Positions 16,841-24,084 of a stretch of 32,362 nt of DNA are shown piece by piece. Positions within the stretch are counted from its first letter, which is position 1. Each line of letters starts with the position of its first letter. A program made the translations under genes and the position numbers. The DNA is from UPXZ01 sp964498765 (GTDB taxonomy: Bacteria > Bacteroidota > Bacteroidia > Bacteroidales > Paludibacteraceae): assembly GCA_964498765.1 (NCBI GenBank), contig CAZCIU010000029.1, forward strand, positions 1 through 32,362, written 5' to 3'. A model generated the notes under the pieces. The model had not been told where the DNA came from, ran no database searches, and saw nothing but the letters and a program-made list of their open reading frames with translations.

Positions 16841-17413
16841 ATGAAAGTTATTGATACAGAGATAGAAGACGTGAAAATTATTGAACCCGATGTTTTTGGA
16901 GATCATCGGGGATATTTTTTTGAGTCGTTTTCGCAAAAAGAATTTGAGGAGAAAGTTTGTAAAACCACTTTCTTGCAAGACAACGAATCGAAATCAAAAT
17001 TCGGAGTTTTGCGTGGTTTGCACTTTCAGAAAGCACCTTACGCCCAGTCGAAACTTGTTCGCGTAGTGCAAGGCAGCGTGCTGGATGTGGCGGTAGATAT
17101 TCGTAAAGGTTCGCCTACTTTTGGTAAGCACGTTGCGGTAGAACTCAACGATGAAAACAAGCGACAAATGTTTATTCCGCGGGGATTTGCACACGGATTT
17201 GTGGTGCTTAGCGAAACGGTTGTTTTTCAATATAAATGCGATAATTACTACGCACCACAAGCTGAAGCCGGAATTGCCTGGGATGACGCAGAACTTGGAA
17301 TTGATTGGCAAGTTGCAAACGATGCTATTCTGCTTTCAGAAAAAGATAAGAAAAATCCGCTTTTAAGCACGTCGGATGCTTTGTTTGATTACTCAACGAA
17401 TTTATATGACTAA
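16841..17413 (+). CDS. rfbC: dTDP-4-dehydrorhamnose 3,5-epimerase
   Basis: RfbC epimerises C3 and C5 of dTDP-4-keto-6-deoxyglucose, the third step to dTDP-L-rhamnose. The 190-residue cupin-type enzyme carries DHRGYFFESFSQKEF, the active-site strand GVLRGLHFQKAPYAQSKLVRV (with its catalytic His), VLDVAVDIRKGSPTFGK and FIPRGFAHGFVVLSE. Length is normal. Its last 8 nt overlap the start of rfbD, so the two are likely translationally coupled. Confidence 0.96.
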   Translation: MKVIDTEIEDVKIIEPDVFGDHRGYFFESFSQKEFEEKVCKTTFLQDNESKSKFGVLRGLHFQKAPYAQSKLVRVVQGSVLDVAVDIRKGSPTFGKHVAVELNDENKRQMFIPRGFAHGFVVLSETVVFQYKCDNYYAPQAEAGIAWDDAELGIDWQVANDAILLSEKDKKNPLLSTSDALFDYSTNLYD

Positions 17414-18260
17414 AAATATTCTTATTACCGGTTCCAACGGTCAGCTTGGCAGTGAAATCCGCGTGCTTTCAGAAAACTCAGAGCATCGCTTTTTCTTTAC
17501 TGATGTGGCAGAATTGGATATTACCGATAGAGATGCGATTGATGGTTATATTGTTGATAATAAAATAGATACAATCGTAAACTGTGCTGCTTACACCAAT
17601 GTGGACAAGGCGGAGGATGATGTAGAATTGGCAGATAAAATAAACCATTTGGCAGTAAAAAACTTGGCGGAAGCGAGTAAGAAATATGCTGTGGAATTGG
17701 TGCATATTTCTACCGATTACGTTTTTGATGGAACCAAAAATTTTCCATATCTTGAAACTGATCCAACTGCACCGCTGGGAGTTTATGGAAAAACAAAACT
17801 GGATGGTGAAAGCGCTGTAATTAACTCAGGATGTGCGTATTTGATAATTCGTACTTCGTGGCTTTACTCGACTTTTGGGATTAATTTTGTGAAAACAATG
17901 CGTCGATTGACTACAGAAAAAGAGAGTTTGAAAGTAGTTTTTGACCAAGTTGGCACGCCTACTTATGCAGGTGATTTGGCTCATGCAATTTTAAAAATAA
18001 TTGAAAGCGGAAAATTGTCTGACAATTCCGGCATCTACCATTTTTCCAACGAAGGAGTATGTTCCTGGTACGATTTTGCTATTGAAATTCGTGATTTATT
18101 TGGAAATGAATGCGATGTTCAGCCGTGCCATTCGGATGAATTTCCCAGCAAAGTGACTCGTCCGAAATTCTCGGTTTTGGATAAAACAAAAATAAAAAAA
18201 ACATTCGGTTTGAAAATTCCACATTGGAAATATTCATTGGAATTGATGGCACGCGGATGA
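17406..18260 (+). CDS. rfbD: dTDP-4-dehydrorhamnose reductase
   Basis: RfbD reduces dTDP-4-keto-L-rhamnose with NAD(P)H, the last step to dTDP-L-rhamnose. The 284-residue short-chain dehydrogenase has ITGSNGQLGSEI near the N-terminus, VNCAAYTNVDKAEDD, the STDYVFDG strand and the catalytic YGKTK (YxxxK). The start is ATG 17406, overlapping rfbC by 8 nt; the 10 extra in-frame codons upstream belong to the end of rfbC. The C-terminus ends WKYSLELMARG, and the last codons and stop (GCA CGC GGA TGA) coincide with the beginning of the repeat that leads into the GxxExxY gene. Length is still near normal, so function is probably intact. Confidence 0.95.
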   Translation: MTKNILITGSNGQLGSEIRVLSENSEHRFFFTDVAELDITDRDAIDGYIVDNKIDTIVNCAAYTNVDKAEDDVELADKINHLAVKNLAEASKKYAVELVHISTDYVFDGTKNFPYLETDPTAPLGVYGKTKLDGESAVINSGCAYLIIRTSWLYSTFGINFVKTMRRLTTEKESLKVVFDQVGTPTYAGDLAHAILKIIESGKLSDNSGIYHFSNEGVCSWYDFAIEIRDLFGNECDVQPCHSDEFPSKVTRPKFSVLDKTKIKKTFGLKIPHWKYSLELMARG

Positions 18261-18290
18261 CGCCGATTTGACAAATTAATACTGATTTTT
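18250..18290 (+). repeat. GxxExxY leader repeat, complete copy
   Basis: The segment begins CACGCGGATGACGC, continues GATTTGAC and ends ACTGATTTTT directly before the ATG of the GxxExxY gene. Its first half recurs on the minus strand at 30066-30096 (shared GGATGACGC, then GATT and AC at the same spacing). Its ACTGATTTT end recurs in inverted orientation at 18743-18751, after the gene. It contains the rfbD stop codon. Confidence 0.65.
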
Positions 18291-18291
18291 A

Positions 18292-18681
18292 ATGACAGAA
18301 GAATTTTTACATTCAGCATTAACTTCAAAAATTATTAAATGCTTTTACGCAGTTTATAATACATTAGGGTACGGATTTTTAGAAAAAGTTTATGAAAATT
18401 CTTTACTCATTGAATTGAAATTAAGAGGCTTGAAAGTAGAAGCGCAAAGACAGATTGATGTTTTATATGCCGATGAAAAAGTAGGTGTATATTTTGCTGA
18501 TTTAATTGTTGAAGATACAGTTATTGTTGAAATAAAAGCATCTGATGCGTTGTGTGAAGAAAATGAATTTCAGTTGATTAATTATTTAAAAGCATCAGAC
18601 ATTGAAATTGGTTTATTGTTGAATTTTGGTAAAAAACCAGAATTTAAACGAAAAATATTTACAAACGATTATAAAATGTAA
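18292..18681 (+). CDS. GxxExxY family protein (PD-(D/E)xK nuclease-like fold)
   Basis: The 129-residue protein carries the defining motif GFLEKVY (G28, E31, Y34) after a helix KIIKCFYAVYNTLG. The core D70 in YFADLIVED and E80-I-K82 in VIVEIKA form a D-x9-E-x-K pattern typical of PD-(D/E)xK nuclease folds (PDDEXK_3). The closing part contains ENEFQLINYLKASDIEIGLLLNFG. The family is widespread in Bacteroidota, often as scattered single genes, and its function is unknown; nuclease activity is an inference from the fold. It has no role in rhamnose synthesis, yet it splits rfbD from rfbB. It starts 31 nt after rfbD within a recurring leader sequence, which suggests insertion as a cassette. Confidence 0.92.
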   Translation: MTEEFLHSALTSKIIKCFYAVYNTLGYGFLEKVYENSLLIELKLRGLKVEAQRQIDVLYADEKVGVYFADLIVEDTVIVEIKASDALCEENEFQLINYLKASDIEIGLLLNFGKKPEFKRKIFTNDYKM

Positions 18682-18742
18682 ATCTTAATAAAAAGCTGAT
18701 TTTATATAGTTAATAAGTTATATCCGATTTATTTGTGTATTG

Positions 18743-18759
18743 AAAATCAGTGTTCAAAT
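18743..18759 (-). repeat. Inverted partial copy of the GxxExxY leader repeat
   Basis: AAAATCAGT at 18743-18751 is the exact inverse of ACTGATTTT at 18281-18289, and CAAAT at 18755-18759 mirrors ATTTG within 18265-18270 with different spacing. Together they bracket the GxxExxY gene like short imperfect terminal inverted repeats. The match is short in A/T-rich DNA, so chance cannot be excluded. Confidence 0.45.
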
Positions 18760-18762
18760 TTT

Positions 18763-19818
18763 ATGAAAAAAAATATTCTTATCACCGGAGGAGCCGGATT
18801 TATCGGCAATCATGTTGTTCGTCTTTTTGTGAAAAAATATCCGAATTATCGAATTATTAATTTGGATAAACTGACTTATGCCGGGAATTTAGCTAATTTG
18901 ACAGACATCGAAAATGAACCAAATTACGCATTTGTGAAAGCTGATATTTGTGATTTTGAGAAAATGCTTGACATTTTCAAAACATACGAAGTTAGCGATG
19001 TAATCCACTTAGCCGCTGAAAGTCACGTAGATAGAAGCATCAAAGATCCATTTACATTTGCTCAGACCAATGTGATGGGAACCTTGAGTTTGTTGCAAGC
19101 AGCCAAAGAACTTTGGAAAGATAATTATGCGAACCATCGTTTTTACCATGTTTCTACCGATGAAGTTTATGGTGCGTTGCAATTTGATGATACTTTATTT
19201 ACAGAAACCTCAAGTTATGATCCACATTCGCCATATTCTGCAAGTAAAGCGGCTTCAGACCACTTTGTACGCGCTTTTCATGATACATACGGAATGAATG
19301 TGATTATTTCCAATTGTTCCAATAATTACGGGCCGTATCAATTCCCGGAGAAACTTATTCCGCTGTTTATCAATAATATCCGTCATCGAAAACCACTTCC
19401 AGTTTATGGAAAAGGCGAAAACGTTCGCGATTGGCTTTATGTAATTGACCATGCACGAGCTATTGATGTGATTTTTCATGAAGGAAAAATCGGTGACACG
19501 TATAACATTGGCGGTTTTAATGAATGGAAAAACATTGATTTAATCAAAGTGATGATTAAAACGGTAGATAAATTGCTTGGTAATTCAGAGGGACATTCTT
19601 TGGATCTGATAACTTACGTAACCGACCGTGCCGGACACGATTTGCGTTATGCTATTGATAGTCGTAAATTGAAAAACGAACTAGGCTGGGAGCCATCGCT
19701 TCAATTTGAAGAAGGAATAGAAAAAACCGTGAAATGGTATCTCGATAATCAAGAGTGGATGGACAATGTCACAAGCGGCGAATACGAAAAATATTATGAA
19801 AATATGTATGGAGAATAA
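18763..19818 (+). CDS. rfbB: dTDP-glucose 4,6-dehydratase
   Basis: RfbB converts dTDP-glucose to dTDP-4-keto-6-deoxyglucose, the second step of the rhamnose pathway. The 351-residue extended short-chain dehydrogenase has ITGGAGFIGNHVV, HLAAESHVDRSI, the catalytic STDEVYG, YSASKAASDHFVRAF (YxxxK) and YGKGENVRDWLYVIDHARA. I start it at ATG 18763 (MKKNILITGG); the 10 in-frame codons before it have no family counterpart. In many operons rfbB is contiguous with rfbD; here 502 bp holding the GxxExxY gene separates them. The gene ends at a hairpin terminator. Confidence 0.96.
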   Translation: MKKNILITGGAGFIGNHVVRLFVKKYPNYRIINLDKLTYAGNLANLTDIENEPNYAFVKADICDFEKMLDIFKTYEVSDVIHLAAESHVDRSIKDPFTFAQTNVMGTLSLLQAAKELWKDNYANHRFYHVSTDEVYGALQFDDTLFTETSSYDPHSPYSASKAASDHFVRAFHDTYGMNVIISNCSNNYGPYQFPEKLIPLFINNIRHRKPLPVYGKGENVRDWLYVIDHARAIDVIFHEGKIGDTYNIGGFNEWKNIDLIKVMIKTVDKLLGNSEGHSLDLITYVTDRAGHDLRYAIDSRKLKNELGWEPSLQFEEGIEKTVKWYLDNQEWMDNVTSGEYEKYYENMYGE

Positions 19819-19841
19819 TATCTTCTAATTAGTTAATATTG

Positions 19842-19868
19842 AAACACTTGCATTTGCAAGTGTTTTTT
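19842..19868 (+). terminator. Rho-independent terminator of the rfb operon
   Basis: AAACACTTGCA (19842-19852) pairs with TGCAAGTGTTT (19855-19865), giving about 10 bp with a 4-nt loop, followed directly by T residues to 19868. It lies 23 bp after the rfbB stop. Confidence 0.85.
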
Positions 19869-19935
19869 ATTGGAATAATTTTTGATGAAGGGGAAAATCA
19901 ATTAAAAATCAATTTAACTCATTGGAATAAAAAGC

Positions 19936-19960
19936 ATAAAGTTTTATTAATAAAGTTTTA
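19936..19960 (+). repeat. Tandem 11-bp direct repeat upstream of wbpA
   Basis: ATAAAGTTTTA occurs exactly at 19936-19946 and 19950-19960, a 14-bp period. The second copy overlaps the -33 position of the predicted wbpA promoter, a placement that would suit a repressor or activator site. The low complexity leaves chance possible. Confidence 0.4.
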
Positions 19961-19987
19961 GAAAACACGCTAAAATTTGTATTTTTG
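19957..19987 (+). promoter_or_regulatory. Predicted promoter for wbpA-wbpB-wbpD-wbpE
   Basis: TATTTTTG at 19980-19987 is a perfect -7 match; the -33 position has TTTAG (19957-19961) at 18 bp spacing. The start near 19994 gives a 37-nt leader before the ATG at 20031. Confidence 0.6.
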
Positions 19988-20030
19988 TAGCTTAAACAGC
20001 AAAATTTCAAGAGATTTTAATCTAAATAAA

Positions 20031-21347
20031 ATGATAAAAGAACAAGTTTTAAAGAAAATCGAGCAACGAGAAATCGTAGTTGGTGTAGTAGGCCTGGGAT
20101 ATGTAGGATTGCCTTTGGCTGTAGAAAAAGCTAAAGCTGGTTTCAAAACTATCGGTTTTGATGTGCAGGACAAAAAAGTGGAAATGGTGAATGCCGGTAA
20201 AAATTATATCGGCGATGTGGTGGATGAAGATTTGGATGAAATAGTAAAGTCCGGAATGCTTTCTGCAACCAACGATTTTAGCTTTATCAAAGACGTTGAC
20301 TTTGTGGCAATTTGCGTACCTACGCCGCTGGATATTTATCAACAACCGGACATCAGCTACGTCAAAGCATCTACGGAGGCTATTTCAAAATATATGACTA
20401 AAGGAACGATGGTTGTCTTGGAATCAACTACTTATCCCGGAACAACGGAAGAATTGGTTAAGCCGATTTTGGAAAAAGGTTCCGGTTTGGTTTGTGGTGA
20501 AGATTTCTACTTGGGCTTTTCACCGGAGCGTGTTGATCCGGGAAATTTGATTTATAAGACTAAAAATACGCCTAAAGTTGTTGGTGCAATTGGTGAAGAT
20601 GCACTTGAAGTAATTGCCGCTATGTATCGTGCCGTTTTGGATAGCGATGTGCATACCGTTTCAAGTCCTGCCATTGCCGAAATGGAGAAAATTCTCGAAA
20701 ACACCTATCGCAATATTAACATCGGATTAGTGAATGAGTTGGCAATTCTATGCCACAAAATGAATATCAATCTTTGGGAAGTGATAGACGCTGCCAAAAC
20801 GAAACCTTATGGATTTCAGGCATTTTATCCAGGACCGGGTTTGGGCGGACACTGTATTCCACTTGATCCGTATTATTTGTCTTGGAAAGCGCGCGAATTT
20901 GGTTTCCATACTTCGATGATTGAATCTTCGATGATGATTAACGACCGCATGCCGGAATATTGTATGGAGCGTGCAAGTGTCATTCTTAATCGTTACAAAA
21001 AATCGTTGAGTGCTTCTCGAATTTTAGTTCTTGGAGTGGCTTACAAGCAAGACATTGATGATTATCGTGAAAGTCCGGCTTTGGTAGTGATTGATATTTT
21101 GAAATCGATGGGAGCTGAAGTTGTGTTCTTTGATCCATATATTTCTGAATATAAATACAAAGGAAAGACTTATCAAGGTGAAAAAGAAATGACTGCTGAG
21201 CTGCTTAAATCTGCAGATTTAGTGATGGTAACAGCTGCTCACACCAATGTAGATTATGATTTTGTACAGCAAAATGCAAAATTCATTTTTGATACAAAAA
21301 ATGCGATGAGAGCGGTAGAAAATCGCGAAAATATAGAATTACTATAA
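20031..21347 (+). CDS. wbpA: UDP-N-acetyl-D-glucosamine 6-dehydrogenase (WbpA-like nucleotide sugar dehydrogenase)
   Basis: WbpA oxidises UDP-GlcNAc to UDP-GlcNAc uronic acid with NAD+. The 438-residue protein has the dinucleotide fold GVVGLGYVGLPLAVEKAKAG, the VPTPLD segment, ESTTYPGTTEE, FSPERVDPGN and the catalytic cysteine in GPGLGGHCIPLDPYYLSWKA. ILVLGVAYKQDIDDYRESPA marks the C-terminal domain. The family includes UDP-ManNAc dehydrogenases (WecC); the following genes wbpB, wbpD and wbpE decide for the GlcNAc-specific enzyme. I start at ATG 20031 because the 18 upstream codons overlap the promoter. It is 7 nt ahead of wbpB. Confidence 0.92.
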   Translation: MIKEQVLKKIEQREIVVGVVGLGYVGLPLAVEKAKAGFKTIGFDVQDKKVEMVNAGKNYIGDVVDEDLDEIVKSGMLSATNDFSFIKDVDFVAICVPTPLDIYQQPDISYVKASTEAISKYMTKGTMVVLESTTYPGTTEELVKPILEKGSGLVCGEDFYLGFSPERVDPGNLIYKTKNTPKVVGAIGEDALEVIAAMYRAVLDSDVHTVSSPAIAEMEKILENTYRNINIGLVNELAILCHKMNINLWEVIDAAKTKPYGFQAFYPGPGLGGHCIPLDPYYLSWKAREFGFHTSMIESSMMINDRMPEYCMERASVILNRYKKSLSASRILVLGVAYKQDIDDYRESPALVVIDILKSMGAEVVFFDPYISEYKYKGKTYQGEKEMTAELLKSADLVMVTAAHTNVDYDFVQQNAKFIFDTKNAMRAVENRENIELL

Positions 21348-21354
21348 GATAATT

Positions 21355-22314
21355 ATGAAAAAAATATGTGTAATCGGAGGCGGAAAATGGGGACAAAATC
21401 ACATTCGCACACTGTTTCAGTTAGGAAATTTAGGAGGAATTGTTGAGGCAAATCCGAAGAGATTGGAAGAATTGCTTGCACAATTTCCAGTTGAAGGATT
21501 TACGGATTTAGAACTCGCTATTGAGAGAAATTTCGACGGATATACCATCGCCGCTCCAGCGCCTTTGCATTACGAAATTGCAAAAAAACTTCTTGAAAAA
21601 GGGAAAAGTGTACTGGTGGAAAAACCGATGACTTTGTCTGCCGAAACATCTAAAGAATTGGTGGAAATTGCCAAAGAAAAAGGTGCTCAACTAATGGTTG
21701 GACACGTTTTACTTTTCCATCCTGCAATAATAAAAATTAAAGAATTGATTAAAAGCGGGAAAATTGGACAGTTATATTATCTTTATTCTACTCGCCTTAA
21801 TTTAGGAACTGTTCGGACCGAAGAAAATGTGTTCTGGTCATTTGCACCGCATGATATTTCGGTGTTGGATTATTTTGTAGGTCATCCGGCCGAAAAAATC
21901 GAATCGAAAGGCACGAAATTCCTGCAGCAAAATGTGTATGATTACACCATGACGCAGTTGACGTATCCAAATAATATCCACGCACATATTTTCGTTTCTT
22001 GGTTGCATCCGTTCAAAGAGCAGAGATTGGTTGTGATTGGAAGCAAAGGAATGATTTCATTTGATGATTCTTCGGCTGAAAAAGAGATAAAATTCTATGA
22101 CAAACATATTGAATTTGAGCAAGGAATTCCAATCAAAATTGAAAATCCAACAGAAATTATTCCTTATGAAAAAGGACAACCATTGACTGAAGAATTGAAA
22201 TATTTCGTAGAAAATTTAGATAATAAAATCGAAATTGCCGATGGACAATCTGGCTACGAAGTTGTAAAAGTGCTTGAAAAAGCACAGGAGTTGATCGATA
22301 GTGTCAATAATTAA
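21355..22314 (+). CDS. wbpB: UDP-GlcNAcA 3-dehydrogenase (WbpB-like Gfo/Idh/MocA oxidoreductase)
   Basis: The 319-residue protein has the Rossmann start KICVIGGGKWGQNHIRTL, the YTIAAPAPLHYEIAK segment and the family dipeptide Lys-Pro in VEKPMTLS. It also has GHVLLFHPAI, and SFAPHDISVLDYF, which supplies the conserved histidine. In the known Wbp pathway WbpB oxidises C3 of UDP-GlcNAc uronic acid to the 3-keto sugar for amination by WbpE, with NADH recycled through 2-oxoglutarate. The assignment to WbpB within a broad oxidoreductase family rests mainly on its place between wbpA and wbpD. Spacing is 7 nt upstream and 11 nt downstream, so it is firmly part of this operon. Confidence 0.88.
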   Translation: MKKICVIGGGKWGQNHIRTLFQLGNLGGIVEANPKRLEELLAQFPVEGFTDLELAIERNFDGYTIAAPAPLHYEIAKKLLEKGKSVLVEKPMTLSAETSKELVEIAKEKGAQLMVGHVLLFHPAIIKIKELIKSGKIGQLYYLYSTRLNLGTVRTEENVFWSFAPHDISVLDYFVGHPAEKIESKGTKFLQQNVYDYTMTQLTYPNNIHAHIFVSWLHPFKEQRLVVIGSKGMISFDDSSAEKEIKFYDKHIEFEQGIPIKIENPTEIIPYEKGQPLTEELKYFVENLDNKIEIADGQSGYEVVKVLEKAQELIDSVNN

Positions 22315-22325
22315 TATTCAAGAAA

Positions 22326-22886
22326 ATGAATGATTTTTTCGTACATGAAAGCAGTTACGTTGACGAAAATGTAACGATAGGCAAAGGAACAAAAATATGG
22401 CATTTCTGCCACGTTCAAAAAGGAGCTACTTTGGGTGAAAATTGCTCGCTTGGGCAAAACGTAAACGTTGCAAATAATGTGAAAATCGGTAACGGAGTTC
22501 GCATTCAAAACAACGTATCTGTATATGAAGGCGTGGAGATTGAAGACAATGTTTTTTGTGGACCGTCTTGCGTTTTCACGAATGTTACAACGCCTCGTTC
22601 GCATTATTCCGTTCACGGAAATTATGCCAAAACATTGGTTAAATGGGGAGCTTCGCTAGGAGCGAATTCTACGATTGTTTGCGGACATACCGTTGGACGA
22701 TGTGCATTAATTGCCGCTGGTGCTGTAGTTACCAAAAATGTGAAAGACTATGCGTTAATGGCCGGTGTTCCAGCTCGCCAAATAGGCTGGGTATGTGAGT
22801 GCGGTGAGCGTTTGCCGGAATCGTTGGAATGCGAAAAATGCGATAAAAAATATATTGAAACCGAAACTGGACTTAAAGAAAAATAG
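22326..22886 (+). CDS. wbpD: UDP-3-amino sugar N-acetyltransferase (WbpD-like, left-handed beta helix)
   Basis: The 186-residue protein is built from hexapeptide repeats typical of a left-handed beta helix acetyltransferase (NVTIGKGTKIWHFCHVQKGA, NVKIGNGVRIQNNVSVYEGV, VEIEDNVFCGPSCVFTN). The loop TTPRSHY and VGRCALIAAGAVVTKNVKDY belong to the active-site and final coils. WbpD acetylates the 3-amino group of UDP-GlcNAc(3NH2)A with acetyl-CoA. The C-terminal tail CECGERLPESLECEKC has two CxC/CxxC pairs that look like a small zinc ribbon, a common add-on in this subfamily. The genes on either side (11 nt and 5 nt gaps) make the pathway assignment firm. Confidence 0.93.
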   Translation: MNDFFVHESSYVDENVTIGKGTKIWHFCHVQKGATLGENCSLGQNVNVANNVKIGNGVRIQNNVSVYEGVEIEDNVFCGPSCVFTNVTTPRSHYSVHGNYAKTLVKWGASLGANSTIVCGHTVGRCALIAAGAVVTKNVKDYALMAGVPARQIGWVCECGERLPESLECEKCDKKYIETETGLKEK

Positions 22887-22891
22887 AAAAA

Positions 22892-24022
22892 ATGCAATTT
22901 AGAGATTTAGTAAAACAATACAATTTGTTGAAACCTGAAATTGATCAGGCAATGATTGATACAGCTGCTTCCGGTGGCTATATTATGGGAAAAGCAGTAA
23001 AAGAACTTGAAGCTTCTTTGGCAGAATATGTGGGTGTAAAACATTGCATCAGCTGTGCAAATGGCACTGATGCCTTAACTTTGGCATTGAAAACGTGGAA
23101 TGTAGGCCCGGGCGATGCTGTATTTGTACCGGATTTCACATTTTTTGCTTCAGCAGAAGTCATTTCACTGGAAGGTGCTACTCCCGTTTTTGTGGATGTG
23201 GATGCCGATACATTCAATATGGATACTCACAGCCTGAAAGTGGCGATTGAGAAAACGCGTGAAGAAGGTAAATTAACTCCAAAAGTGATTATCACCGTTG
23301 ATTTATTTGGTTTGCCTGCAAATTATGCAGAAATCAGAAAAATTGCTGACAAAAATAACCTGCTTATTCTTGAAGATGGAGCGCAAGGTTTTGGTGGGGC
23401 AATTGACGGAAAACGTGCGTGCAGTTTCGGAGATATTTCCACAACATCTTTCTTCCCTGCAAAACCGCTGGGTTGCTATGGTGATGGTGGCGCTGTTTTT
23501 ACTGATAATTCAGAATGGGCAACAACTCTTGATTCGCTGCGAGTTCACGGCAAAGGCTCGTTCAAATACGATAATGTTCGAATTGGAGTAAACTCTCGTT
23601 TGGATACACTGCAGGCTGCAATTCTGAAAGTGAAATTCAATGCATTCAAAAACTACGAAGTGGAAGACATCAACAAAGCCGCAGCACTTTATTCAGAGAA
23701 ATTGAGCGATATGGTTAAAACGCCTATTATTCCCGAAGGATATTATTCCAGTTGGGCGCAATATACCATTACTTTGGAAAATCGTGAGCAGCGTGATGCG
23801 TTGCAAGCTTTCTTGAAAGAGCAAGGCATTCCTACGATGGTTTATTATCCAAAACCAATGCACGAACAAACTGCTTACAAAGAACTTGGTTACGAAAAAG
23901 GTTCCTGTCCGGTTACAGAAGAACTGTGTGGAACGGTGCTTTCATTGCCAATTCATCCGTATATTGAAGAAAGCGATATTGATTTGGTTTGTAATCATAT
24001 CAAAGACTTTTTGAAAAAATAG
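22892..24022 (+). CDS. wbpE: UDP-3-keto-GlcNAcA aminotransferase (WbpE-like, DegT/DnrJ/EryC1 family)
   Basis: The 376-residue PLP enzyme transfers an amino group from glutamate to the 3-keto sugar made by WbpB. It has QFRDLVKQYNLLKPEID at the N-terminus, HCISCANGTDALTLALK for the phosphate-binding region, LEDGAQGFGG with the ring-stacking and Asp residues, and SFFPAKPLGCYGDGGA with the Schiff-base lysine near residue 194. The C-terminal segment PTMVYYPKPMHEQTAY is typical of the sugar aminotransferase family. It is the last gene of the operon, 5 nt after wbpD, and is followed by a strong hairpin terminator. Confidence 0.93.
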   Translation: MQFRDLVKQYNLLKPEIDQAMIDTAASGGYIMGKAVKELEASLAEYVGVKHCISCANGTDALTLALKTWNVGPGDAVFVPDFTFFASAEVISLEGATPVFVDVDADTFNMDTHSLKVAIEKTREEGKLTPKVIITVDLFGLPANYAEIRKIADKNNLLILEDGAQGFGGAIDGKRACSFGDISTTSFFPAKPLGCYGDGGAVFTDNSEWATTLDSLRVHGKGSFKYDNVRIGVNSRLDTLQAAILKVKFNAFKNYEVEDINKAAALYSEKLSDMVKTPIIPEGYYSSWAQYTITLENREQRDALQAFLKEQGIPTMVYYPKPMHEQTAYKELGYEKGSCPVTEELCGTVLSLPIHPYIEESDIDLVCNHIKDFLKK

Positions 24023-24037
24023 ACATTATAAAACATT

Positions 24038-24068
24038 AAAAAGCCGATTACTTGTAATCGGCTTTTTT
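24038..24068. terminator. Bidirectional terminator between wbpE and the M6 protease gene
   Basis: A 14-bp inverted repeat (24038-24051 and 24054-24067; core AGCCGATTAC/GTAATCGGCT) has a run of A on one side and T on the other. It sits 15 bp after wbpE and 17 bp past the end of the convergent protease gene, so it can serve both. Confidence 0.9.
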
Positions 24069-24084
24069 GTTGAAGTTCAGTTTC

